DNA from: Candidatus Poseidoniaceae archaeon
GTDB taxonomy: Archaea; Thermoplasmatota; Poseidoniia; Poseidoniales; Poseidoniaceae
DNA length: 64,000 nt
Assembly (NCBI GenBank): GCA_028356125.1
Contig: JAOMTZ010000001.1
Span: forward strand, 1 to 64,000
Direction of reading: 5' to 3'
Part shown: one piece after another, positions 53,201-62,616 of the stretch
Layout: each line of letters opens with the position of its first letter
How positions within the stretch are numbered: position 1 is the first letter of the stretch
Made by a program: the position numbers and the translations under genes
Notes under the pieces: model-generated
What the model saw: the letters and a program-made list of their open reading frames with translations, nothing else
What the model was told of the DNA's origin: nothing
Databases searched by the model: none

Positions 53201-56042
53201 GTTGCTTTGCAGCATCTAGTGCATCAGGCAGACCATCTGGATTAGATCCTCCACCCTGAGCAAAGGTAGGTCTTCCACCTCCTCCGCCACGAATGTGAGA
53301 TGATATTCCTCTCAGTATATCCACGGCATTGAATTTCTCGCTTGCAATAGAGTTCTCAGTAGTTGCAACCATCAACTTGCCTCCACCCTCTCTGCTTCCA
53401 AGTACGGCTAAGGTAGGTTTTGAGGAATCGAGTGTTAGTTCCTTAAGCATCTTAGTCATTGTTTTGAGGTCGCCATCGACCTCCATGATAACAACCCTAA
53501 CACCATCAACTTCCGCAATATCTTCGCCTCCACCAGATGTCCTTAGTCGGACTATTTCTGCCTCCAGTGATTCGATTTTCTTTCTCTGGTCTTTCCATTC
53601 ACTGAACATACGGCTAGCCTTTGTAGGTAATTCTTCAACTGGAACTTGGAAAACATCAGCAGCATCTCTAAGAATATCTTCTTGATTACGGGCATACCTC
53701 ATAGCAGCATCTCCTGCAACTATGTGCAATCTTTCAACACCGTCTTGAACTGCATTTGATCTAACGATTCTAATCTGGCCGATGCGTCCGGGTTCGTCAT
53801 GATGTGTTCCACCGCATGCCTGAATATCGTGGTCAGCAATTCTTAGAATACGGATATCACTTCCTTTCGGAGCCCCACCTTGATACAGGTCGAAGCCATA
53901 TTTACGATCTGCATCTTTTCTATCGAGAGTCATTTTTTCAGTTCGAGAAACCTTCTGGATTACTTCATTTGCCAAGGATTCAATCTCATCTAAATCTTGG
54001 CGCGATAAGCGCTTGTGGTGGGTAATATCCAGTCGAGCAGAATCAACAGACTTGTTCGCTCCTGCTTGGTAAATATGGGGTCCCAAGAGCCTACGTGCCG
54101 CACCTCCAACAATGTGAACAGCAGTGTGATGGTCCATCAATTGTCTTCGCCGACCCCAATCTAATTCTCCGTGAACCATATCTCCAACTTCAAAAGGTCC
54201 AGTAGACAAGTGAATGACTAAATCGTCAACCTTTCTAGAATCTAAGATGACATTAGAGGCTGAGTCACAAGTAAGACTACCATGGTCACCCTCTTGACCT
54301 CCGCCTTCTGGATAGAAGCAAGTACGGTCCAATACAATTCCATGAGTTGCCCCTTCTGGTATATCATCACCTTTCAGCTCTAAACATGCTAGTACGCTAG
54401 CTTCGAAGTTTTGTTGTGATACATCCTCGTAATACAGAGGTATTGTCGCAGGAACTGAAGGTACATGTTCAACAATCGGTTTAGCAACAACTGCTTTTGC
54501 AGCGTCTTTAGCCATGGCAGCATGCCTTTCAGCCATTTCTGCATTGAAACCTGTTCTTAGTGTGAGGTTTTTCCAACCTAAGTCGTTTGCAATATTCATT
54601 ACCAAATCGGGTGCAATCCCATGACTATCATTTATTGTAAATAGTATTTCATCAGGTAACTCGTCAACTCCCTGAGGTATATCTTTAATCGCTGTTTTGA
54701 CAACTTGGTTCCCCTTACGAAGCATTTCATCATAGCGTTCTTCTTCACCCTTCAGAATAGTGACAAGCCCTTCTTGAGTTTGCTTCATTCGTTCTGCTGA
54801 ATAATTTACATCAAGGTGATGCATTACCAAATCTGCTAAACTCAGATTGAGGCCGAGTTCATCCCGCATCCTAAGCACTCTTCTTGCTATCATTCTAGCA
54901 AGATATCCTGCTTTCGCATTCGATGGCACAAGGCCATCTCCAAGCATATTTGCCAGAGCATGCATGTGGTCAGGTATCGCATATATGCGTGAAAGTGGTT
55001 CGGTTATTGCTGTAAATAATTCCACGTCAATAGAATGGCCTCGTTCTGCAAGTCTTGCCAAGAATACTTCCCGCATTCGATCTCCATCACTTCCTGCTTC
55101 GATGTTCATAATTCCAAACAATCGACTCATTTCCCCTAGCAAAGAATCTAGTTCAGTTTGGTTCATATCAAAGCGCTCTGAAGAGAATCCTGCCATTTGT
55201 TTTAGCCATTCAACACTTTCAGGATATATCGCCTCATAGATTGTAGGTGTTCCAGCAGCTGCCCAACAAAACCTCTCCAGACCATATCCTGTGTCAATAA
55301 TTTGCAATGGCATCTCTGAATATTTTACGCCTTTAATCTCAATTTCGCCATCGTCACTTTCGGCGAGGTTCATGAATACAAGAGTTGCAAGTTCAAGGCC
55401 TCCAACTATTACTTCAACTGCAGGACCAGCATTTCCCCCACCAGACCATGGGTTTTCCACATAGGTTACTTCCTCTGGGTCAATTCCAAATGTCCCACAT
55501 AGCAAATCGTGACAATGCTTGACACATTCTTCCATCCAGTAAAACATTCGACCTTCATCTGGCTTGTTGAATACATGATGAGCCATCATTTCGAAGGTAG
55601 TCAGATGTCTGCCTGAGCGTCCGACTGCATCGACATCATTCAAACGAATACAAGGTTGTGAGATCGCTAGTGGATTTGCAGGCGGTTCAACATCACCAGA
55701 TGTAACATGAGGTTGGAAATCTGCAATACTCGCTATTGTAAGGTGAATATCATCACGCCATCGTGCCAATACCGGATATGGTTGAATCCTAGTGTGCCCT
55801 CTTTTCTCTAGAAAACCAATGAATGCTTCACGCATTGAATCCTTCAATTCTCTGCCACGCATATCGTAACCAGAAATTATTGGAGCTCCGATGAATGTAT
55901 ATTCGTCTTCTTCAGTGTCCCCACATGTATCACGGTCTGGATCACAAGTCCAAAACCAAAGACCTGTAACTCTACACTCCTGACGGGTATACCCATTATC
56001 ATGGAACACTTTGAGGTCAATCGGAGGTAGACCCATATTCAT
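53187..56042 (-). CDS. alaS: Alanyl-tRNA synthetase (archaeal type)
   Basis: 951 aa from ATG 56042. The archaeal N-terminus RQECRVTGLWFWTCDPDRDTCGD with spaced Cys is clear. The class II catalytic core follows (RGHTRIQPYPVLARWRDD; ISQPCIRLNDVDAVGRSGRH). The editing domain has HHTAVH and CGGTHHDEPGRIGQI metal ligands. The C-terminal C-Ala domain ends GGGGGGRPTFAQGGG. It charges tRNA-Ala and clears Ser/Gly mischarging. GTG 56045 or ATG 56036 are possible alternative starts. Divergent from rtcB. Confidence 0.95.
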   Translation of the reverse strand: MNMGLPPIDLKVFHDNGYTRQECRVTGLWFWTCDPDRDTCGDTEEDEYTFIGAPIISGYDMRGRELKDSMREAFIGFLEKRGHTRIQPYPVLARWRDDIHLTIASIADFQPHVTSGDVEPPANPLAISQPCIRLNDVDAVGRSGRHLTTFEMMAHHVFNKPDEGRMFYWMEECVKHCHDLLCGTFGIDPEEVTYVENPWSGGGNAGPAVEVIVGGLELATLVFMNLAESDDGEIEIKGVKYSEMPLQIIDTGYGLERFCWAAAGTPTIYEAIYPESVEWLKQMAGFSSERFDMNQTELDSLLGEMSRLFGIMNIEAGSDGDRMREVFLARLAERGHSIDVELFTAITEPLSRIYAIPDHMHALANMLGDGLVPSNAKAGYLARMIARRVLRMRDELGLNLSLADLVMHHLDVNYSAERMKQTQEGLVTILKGEEERYDEMLRKGNQVVKTAIKDIPQGVDELPDEILFTINDSHGIAPDLVMNIANDLGWKNLTLRTGFNAEMAERHAAMAKDAAKAVVAKPIVEHVPSVPATIPLYYEDVSQQNFEASVLACLELKGDDIPEGATHGIVLDRTCFYPEGGGQEGDHGSLTCDSASNVILDSRKVDDLVIHLSTGPFEVGDMVHGELDWGRRRQLMDHHTAVHIVGGAARRLLGPHIYQAGANKSVDSARLDITHHKRLSRQDLDEIESLANEVIQKVSRTEKMTLDRKDADRKYGFDLYQGGAPKGSDIRILRIADHDIQACGGTHHDEPGRIGQIRIVRSNAVQDGVERLHIVAGDAAMRYARNQEDILRDAADVFQVPVEELPTKASRMFSEWKDQRKKIESLEAEIVRLRTSGGGEDIAEVDGVRVVIMEVDGDLKTMTKMLKELTLDSSKPTLAVLGSREGGGKLMVATTENSIASEKFNAVDILRGISSHIRGGGGGRPTFAQGGGSNPDGLPDALDAAKQLIGA

Positions 56043-56139
56043 CACTTGCCCTATGGGCAGATAGGCGTACCGTCAATCTAACTTCAAACCATCCCCATTT
56101 GAGACACAGAAATGAAGAGATAGAAGCCCTCGCAGTCAC

Positions 56140-57555
56140 ATGGCCGACGGCGAATGGCGGAATCACCTCGAAGTCGAGAGTGAGGGACTGATGCGCATTC
56201 GCAAACATGCATCGATGAAAGTTGATGCGATGATAGTTGCAGATTCTGCACACTTGGCCAAAAGTAGTGATGACCGCTCTATATCACAACTAGTGAATAT
56301 CGCATCGATGCCAGGAGTAGTAGGGGAAGCTTGGGCAATGGCTGATTGGCATTATGGCTATGGATTCCCGATAGGTGGAGTTCTTGCTACTGACGTTAAT
56401 TGGGGTGATGAAGGTGGATCAATATCCCCCGGTGGTGTTGGATTTGACATCAATTGTGGAGTAAGGATGGTTGCTCTTGAATGCAGCGTAGATGACATTC
56501 CTAATATTGATCGCTTAGCAGGCCGATTGAATGGAAGAATTCCTTCTGGTGGTTCGGGTAAAGGTGGACTCGACATTTCTAAAAGAGACCTCGATGAAAT
56601 TATTTCGAGAGGTAGTAACGCAATGGTCGACCTTGGATTTGCTCAACAAGAAGATTTGAAAAACATAGAGTCTAATGGGGCACTCGAAACGGATGAAGGT
56701 GTTTCTGAAAGAGCAATGGCGCGTGGTCTCAAAGCATTAGGAACATTAGGTTCAGGAAACCATTTCTTAGAATTGCAAACTGTTCAATCTGTCGAAGAAG
56801 GAAACCCTCACAATTTGTTCGAGGGGCAAGTAGTTTGCATGATTCATTCAGGAAGTAGAGGATTGGGGCATCAAGTTTGTACTGACCACGTTAGAACTCT
56901 AGAAGATAAATATCGAAACCGTGATGGCATTTGGCATAATGATGATTGGGGATTTGAAATCCAGGACAGGCAATTAGCCGCAGCTCCAATTCACAGTAGA
57001 GAAGGTCAGGAATATCTCGATGCAATGAACGGTGCTGCTAATTTTGCATTTGCAAATCGTAGCGCTTTAACTCACAGATTACGCAATGCACTAGCTGCTG
57101 AGTTTGAGGTCGACACCCGATTATTATACGATGTTAGCCACAACATTGCTAAGATTGAGGAACATGAAATAAATGGCCAGAAATGCACCTGTACAGTACA
57201 TAGAAAGGGTGCCACAAGAGCAATGCCTGGACAACCAGTTTTAGTACCTGGCGACATGGGAACTGGATCTTGGTTACTAGAAGGCAAGCAAGGAAATCGT
57301 GCATTCTCTTCTTCTTGCCACGGAGCAGGAAGATTACTCTCGAGGTCAGAAGCAAAGAAGACTATCGATGGAAAAGCATTGAAGCGTGATTTAGAATCTA
57401 AGGGGATAAGAGTACATGCAAATACACCTAACATCATGTCAGAAGAAGCACCTGCTGCTTACAAAGATGTAGATGAAGTCATAGCATTATCAAATTCGGC
57501 TGGATTAACCAAGCCAATAGCGAGAATGTTACCACTTGCCGTAATCAAAGGCTGA
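56140..57555 (+). CDS. rtcB: tRNA-splicing ligase RtcB
   Basis: 471 aa. RtcB blocks: MADWHYGYGFPIGGVLA, GGVGFDINCGVRM (Asp, Cys metal ligands), GSGNHFLEL, MIHSGSRGLGHQ, YDVSHNIAK, VHRKGATRA, GDMGTGSW and SSCHGAGR, whose His is guanylylated. It joins 2',3'-cyclic phosphate and 5'-OH RNA ends with GTP and Mn2+, closing tRNA exon halves made by EndA. Its activator archease is at 15.1 kb. Stops back to back with the following minus-strand small gene (TGATCA). Confidence 0.97.
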   Translation: MADGEWRNHLEVESEGLMRIRKHASMKVDAMIVADSAHLAKSSDDRSISQLVNIASMPGVVGEAWAMADWHYGYGFPIGGVLATDVNWGDEGGSISPGGVGFDINCGVRMVALECSVDDIPNIDRLAGRLNGRIPSGGSGKGGLDISKRDLDEIISRGSNAMVDLGFAQQEDLKNIESNGALETDEGVSERAMARGLKALGTLGSGNHFLELQTVQSVEEGNPHNLFEGQVVCMIHSGSRGLGHQVCTDHVRTLEDKYRNRDGIWHNDDWGFEIQDRQLAAAPIHSREGQEYLDAMNGAANFAFANRSALTHRLRNALAAEFEVDTRLLYDVSHNIAKIEEHEINGQKCTCTVHRKGATRAMPGQPVLVPGDMGTGSWLLEGKQGNRAFSSSCHGAGRLLSRSEAKKTIDGKALKRDLESKGIRVHANTPNIMSEEAPAAYKDVDEVIALSNSAGLTKPIARMLPLAVIKG

Positions 57556-57774
57556 TCACATGCAGTAATTCATCTTAGGTTGTCCGTATGATGGAGCAGC
57601 TCCAGATGAAACACCATCTGGCTCTTCACATATTACGGAAAGTAAGGTGTTTACCAATTCTTTCAGGTCGTCAACTTGTTCTTGTAAATCACGGACCCGT
57701 GCTGCGGTATCCCTGCTTTCGCTTGTAGTATTCATGCCAATCCCATCTAGGAAGACTTGCTCCCTAGTAGCCAT
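57556..57774 (-). CDS. Small coiled-coil protein
   Basis: 72 aa, soluble and rich in Asp, Glu and Gln. Residues about 20-50 form a heptad-like helix (RDTAARVRDLQEQVDDLKELVNTLLSVI). No known family. Accepted as a gene because it fills the gap between rtcB and the surface-protein gene and is convergent with rtcB with abutting stops, as seen at other convergent pairs here. Could be a partner-binding or dimerisation peptide. Confidence 0.55.
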   Translation of the reverse strand: MATREQVFLDGIGMNTTSESRDTAARVRDLQEQVDDLKELVNTLLSVICEEPDGVSSGAAPSYGQPKMNYCM

Positions 57775-57837
57775 TCGTAAAAACAGGCTTTAATGGATTT
57801 CGGTACTAATGCACTCAGAGGCGCGCGTTTGCCAACC

Positions 57838-60800
57838 TTACTTGACCAAGCGCTTGATGATTTCTTCCTTGGTACCAGAGGATAGAACGCCCTCAGCGTC
57901 TGCCATTCTGGTCAAGTCGCCTATATCCAACTCCATCAACTCTGCAGTCTTTGCTGCCCTCTTTTCCTTCTTGGCCAACCTTTCCTTCTTCTGATCCTCT
58001 AATTCAGCAGGACTCTTCTTCTTACGCTTTACAGATTTTCTACTCTTATTGTCAACTGTAGGATCGGGCTGAGTTGGCGCCTCTAGAGTTGGTAGACTCA
58101 CGGTTTCGACTGTTGCTTCTTTCGTAATATCGCCTCTTCCATCAAGGGCCATAGCTACAGTATCGACATCTTGGCTATCGGACACAACTGTTGGAAGATC
58201 TGGTGTTATCTTGGAAGAGGTAGTATCCTCTTCATCTTCCCACTCATCATCATCATAGAATATGCTCTCATCAGAGTTGTCACGTCGCATTAATACAACG
58301 ATTGTGAATGCAGCGCCGAACAATAATAGTACGAGTATAATGTTGAATGCAGTTAATCCGTCCAATCCGGATTCAACATCATCCTGACTAATTACACGAG
58401 GCATGTCGGATTCTACATTCAAACTGCAAGTAGCGTTATCCAGTACAGCATAACAATGTGGAAGAACCGAGTTTTCAACCCAACTATCCATACCTGTGAC
58501 ATTTACATAGAGGTTCTGTTGACCTGCACCGTGCGTCTCATACAACATTGGAATGGTGAATAATGATTGGCCAGGTGAAAGAGATAACTCCATGTCACCG
58601 TGTGATAGCCAACTTCGAGATTCACCCATGTCTTCCATTAGTGAAACTGTGACTGTACCTGTTTTAGTTCCGAGATTGCGAACATGTACAATCACTCCAA
58701 GCTCTGTCCCTTCAACTACTTCATTACCCCGAGGTGCTTTACCATCTGCAAGTGAGATTTCGATATTAGTTACTGTTACATCAAAAGAAAGTACTGTGAA
58801 GTCGGTATTCATTGCATCTATCAATGACATACCCGTCCCAGTAGCAGTATTACCTGCTCGATCAACTACGTCAATCCACCAGATTAATTCATCACCATCT
58901 TCTAGGCTTACATTGACGCCCTCGGTGAAATCGATACCTCCGACATAGGACCAAATGCCAGAGTTGTTTGAGATGTATGGTATAGGAGAACTAGATTGAC
59001 CTTTATCCATGATTAGGTTATTTCTCAGGAAAGCCCAATTCACTAAGAGGTCACCTTCAGGCATTCCACCATCTTCAGTAATCTGAATTGCGAACTGCAG
59101 AACTTCCAAATCGTAGTCATCCAAAGATAATGGGACTGAAGAGAATTGGACCACTGGTGATGTTTCATCCACCGTGATAGAAGTTTGCACATCAGTACTG
59201 TCTTCACCAGGAGCAGGAACACCGGTGATGAAATAATCGACAACTAGAATGTTTTCGACTAGTGATCGTGAAGGCAATATCAATCCGGCATCCCAAGTAC
59301 CATTCTCGCCTACTTCAGCATATGATTGAATTGTTTCAGAACCGTAAATAGTAGACACTGCAATCTCTAGCCCTTGGCCTGGTAAAGTAGTCAAATGGGC
59401 GCCAGACTTCTCAAACACTACAGTTCCAGAGAAAGTTAGGTCATCCCCTGGTTGAACATAGATTTGATTGGATGAACTTGCTGAAATCGGAGGAGTGTTG
59501 TCGACCATGCCGTCTACAACGACTTGCAAATTATTGTCCAATTGCCATCTTATCGAACCAAGATTAGTCATCAGCACAACTGGATTCAAGTCATCGTCAT
59601 CGAAAACAACGATTCCCGGAAGTGCATACTCTGAGATTTGGTTTTCATCGAAATCCCAATCAAGAGTGAAATCCCATTCGACAAGAGAATAAGCACCTTC
59701 TTCGGTTACTCTGACGTCATGTAAGGTCAGCTGAGACAACTCATCTGCATACATTGCCCCATTGCGAGGCTCCCAATTCATAACACCGACTTCATCCTCA
59801 TCCGCCCCTAACAACTTTACAGTTACTAAGTCGACAGAGTTGACACCATTAGCATCATCTATATTCATCGAAAGAGTATGCATTTGCCCTACCATCAATT
59901 GTTCATTCACAGTATTCAAATTCAAACTTGCAGAAGGAATTTCAGTTGGCTCATTAACTGCAATAATGAGTGTCGCCATGTCGTTGTCGACACCTGCATC
60001 TCCACCATACATCAATTGATGACCGGCATAATCAGTTCCTGTAAAGTAAACAGAGAATAAAGCGTTCATTTCCAAACTAGAAACATCGATTCCACTGTAG
60101 GTGAGAGTTCTTTCACCAGAGATGCCCTCTGGTAAATTTTCGAACATTGTTTGATACTCTGATTCATCTGCTTGACCATCACCATTAGTGTCATCCATTA
60201 CTTCTCTCCAGTAATGCATCGTAAGTTTGTCACCCAAGGCTTGGTTATCTGTAACTGTAACTTGAAGTGAAAGTGTTGATGAAGGATCCCAAGTGAACCC
60301 ATCTGCAGCCAATAACCTCTGACCGTTGTTGATTTGAAGATTGGAAGCCCAAGGCGAATCACCATCAAGAAGAATGTTGACTGGAGTTGTCAAAGTCGTA
60401 TCTTCAGCCCCGTTTGCTCCAGTTATCGGTCCAGCTCTGAATACATACGGAGTGATATTTGCTTGAGATGTGTTGTAAGGAAGTGTCACTAAGCCAGTCC
60501 ATTGACCATCAGATGTTGAATTTAGAATGACATCCACTCCATCAATATCGACTGCCACAATGAAATCATCTACATTAGGGCGCATGTCAAGGGTGTTTTC
60601 GAATCTAACAGTACCAGAAACTGAAACTTGGCTGCCGGATTTAGCCCAGAATGGATACGCTGGTGAAAACATGTCAGACAGATCATGTCCGAACAAATCT
60701 GATACTTGCCAAGAATCAACTTGAAGGTCATTCTCACTTGCTTGAGTTGCTATACCGCCAGATTGGGCTGTTGCAGGAGATAGACCTTCGCCTTCCTCAT

Positions 60801-62457
60801 CATAACCTTGTGCAGACCAACTAATTGATTGTGAATCGTTCCAATCCCAATCAACTTCGAATTGCCAATCAACTACTATCCGGCCACCTATTTCACTAAC
60901 CGAGGAGCTATTGTTCAGTTCCAACATTCCAAATCCGCTAGCTTGTGTAAATGTCCCACCTGATTGAATATCGCTAAGAACAATATTGACACTATCACCA
61001 GAAGAATCCAGACCAATCAAGTGGATTTCGTCTATGTTTTCGTTTCCTAACAGATGATGATGCTGAGTAGTAAACCCTTGAAGAAGATGGTTTGGATACC
61101 ATGTTTCAGGGACATTGAATGGATGGTTTGTTATCATGTTCTCATGATACACGCCACCGTCAATAGAGACTCCACCTGCAACGGATTGCCAAGTTAGAGG
61201 AACATCAACAATATTTTCTAATCCATTATTTGAGTTGATTTCATGATAAGTTTTGACAGTCTGTCCCAACCCGGAGACGTTCTCAAACAGATTGTAACCA
61301 ATAGCGAATGAGCCAATGGTGTAGGATGTTGTAGGAGACGAGTTTAGATTAATGTCAATCATAGACCAGTTTCTTCCACTTGGGTCCACATGAGTACTAG
61401 ATGCAGATAACTGTGGATTAGATATTGAAATTACAGATGTTGACCAATTGTAAGAAGATAATTGGTAGAATGAATTGCCTCCACTCGAAATTGTCAAAGG
61501 ATTTGTTTCTCCACTTGGAGTAATTCCCAGAAGTAAACTGTGAATGTTTGCTGATTCTGGAATCATTACAGACAATGTATCATTGCCAACTACGCCCATG
61601 GAGTGAGATGTTGTTGTTGAATCAATCCGAGTCTGCCACCCGTATGAACCATATGATGGTGAAGATGTGAATGACCAATCGATGACACCATCATCTGCCA
61701 AGTCGATTGATGCATCATGTGCAGGTTGAGCAAAGTTACCTCTGAAAGCTAGTGATTTGATCATAGCACCAGGAGCCATTGATACCTTCGGGCTAACATA
61801 TGTTCTCATGTCACCTAAGTTAAGCACAGAATTGGCAGTTGTTGCAGATACTGTTTGTGTTCCAACAGTAATCAGTGATGCGGTTGTCTGGGAGAAGTTC
61901 CCAGTCACCGTAGCTGATGAAATCGGCCTTGATGAATAACCTGACTGGCCAGTAATTACTTGTGTACCGCCGCCATTATTTCCCCATGTACCATTGGACA
62001 ATCGAGTGATTGAAGAAGGAATGTTCCAACCATTTCCATCACCTAAATATCTAGTTGCGCCAACTGTTAATTCACGAATCAGTGGAGTATAGTACTCGTC
62101 ATCTGTCCCCATCACCATTTCAATATGGATGTCCGGATTAGCATCACGATCGATGCTCGCTAACGATAACGGTAAACTCACATTATCATGCCCGCTAATG
62201 ACCTGCCCTGTAGCGTCTAAAACATTCACTCCATACCAAGTATTGTTAGGAAGAACAATATCTGCATCTACGAAACCATTCCCTAAATCATGAGTTGAAA
62301 TTGCAGGACTGGTCCAAGACCCTTCGGTTTCAAACCAGTCTACTTCTAGTCCGATATTGTCGACATACCAACCAGGTTCATTGACAGCAGAATCTCCAAC
62401 CTGGCGGAATTTGAAAGACACGTTGTTACCTGACAAGTTGGAAACATCATACGCCAT
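57838..62457 (-). CDS. C-terminal part of giant surface protein with TM and SAP-like cytoplasmic tail
   Basis: 1539 aa from the first ATG, though the frame is open without a break up to a TAA at 62617-62619. Mostly beta-rich Ig, fibronectin-like and jelly-roll modules (for example VSGTVRFENTLDMRPNVDDF; SGTVVFEKSGAHLTTL), with a MAM/concanavalin-like start (GNNVSFKFRQVGDSAVNEPGWYVDNIG) that continues from the upstream ORF. A TM helix near 1365-1387 (FNIILVLLLFGAAFTIVVLM) is followed by an acidic, then a Lys-rich tail. The tail ends in a SAP-like unit (LDIGDLTRMADAEGVLSSG). Probably one protein with the next entry, split by a stop codon. Confidence 0.75.
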   Translation of the reverse strand: MAYDVSNLSGNNVSFKFRQVGDSAVNEPGWYVDNIGLEVDWFETEGSWTSPAISTHDLGNGFVDADIVLPNNTWYGVNVLDATGQVISGHDNVSLPLSLASIDRDANPDIHIEMVMGTDDEYYTPLIRELTVGATRYLGDGNGWNIPSSITRLSNGTWGNNGGGTQVITGQSGYSSRPISSATVTGNFSQTTASLITVGTQTVSATTANSVLNLGDMRTYVSPKVSMAPGAMIKSLAFRGNFAQPAHDASIDLADDGVIDWSFTSSPSYGSYGWQTRIDSTTTSHSMGVVGNDTLSVMIPESANIHSLLLGITPSGETNPLTISSGGNSFYQLSSYNWSTSVISISNPQLSASSTHVDPSGRNWSMIDINLNSSPTTSYTIGSFAIGYNLFENVSGLGQTVKTYHEINSNNGLENIVDVPLTWQSVAGGVSIDGGVYHENMITNHPFNVPETWYPNHLLQGFTTQHHHLLGNENIDEIHLIGLDSSGDSVNIVLSDIQSGGTFTQASGFGMLELNNSSSVSEIGGRIVVDWQFEVDWDWNDSQSISWSAQGYDEEGEGLSPATAQSGGIATQASENDLQVDSWQVSDLFGHDLSDMFSPAYPFWAKSGSQVSVSGTVRFENTLDMRPNVDDFIVAVDIDGVDVILNSTSDGQWTGLVTLPYNTSQANITPYVFRAGPITGANGAEDTTLTTPVNILLDGDSPWASNLQINNGQRLLAADGFTWDPSSTLSLQVTVTDNQALGDKLTMHYWREVMDDTNGDGQADESEYQTMFENLPEGISGERTLTYSGIDVSSLEMNALFSVYFTGTDYAGHQLMYGGDAGVDNDMATLIIAVNEPTEIPSASLNLNTVNEQLMVGQMHTLSMNIDDANGVNSVDLVTVKLLGADEDEVGVMNWEPRNGAMYADELSQLTLHDVRVTEEGAYSLVEWDFTLDWDFDENQISEYALPGIVVFDDDDLNPVVLMTNLGSIRWQLDNNLQVVVDGMVDNTPPISASSSNQIYVQPGDDLTFSGTVVFEKSGAHLTTLPGQGLEIAVSTIYGSETIQSYAEVGENGTWDAGLILPSRSLVENILVVDYFITGVPAPGEDSTDVQTSITVDETSPVVQFSSVPLSLDDYDLEVLQFAIQITEDGGMPEGDLLVNWAFLRNNLIMDKGQSSSPIPYISNNSGIWSYVGGIDFTEGVNVSLEDGDELIWWIDVVDRAGNTATGTGMSLIDAMNTDFTVLSFDVTVTNIEISLADGKAPRGNEVVEGTELGVIVHVRNLGTKTGTVTVSLMEDMGESRSWLSHGDMELSLSPGQSLFTIPMLYETHGAGQQNLYVNVTGMDSWVENSVLPHCYAVLDNATCSLNVESDMPRVISQDDVESGLDGLTAFNIILVLLLFGAAFTIVVLMRRDNSDESIFYDDDEWEDEEDTTSSKITPDLPTVVSDSQDVDTVAMALDGRGDITKEATVETVSLPTLEAPTQPDPTVDNKSRKSVKRKKKSPAELEDQKKERLAKKEKRAAKTAELMELDIGDLTRMADAEGVLSSGTKEEIIKRLVK

Positions 62458-62616
62458 GTCAAGCCATGGAATATTAGCAGAACTGGTACATGAAAATGAA
62501 CCCGATGCTGCTACGTATTGTCGCCCATCCCATACATCCGTTCCGCTATATGTACCCCAAGTAATCGATCCATCATACCAGTTAGTATCGTTCGCATAGT
62601 TGATATAAGCTTGAGT

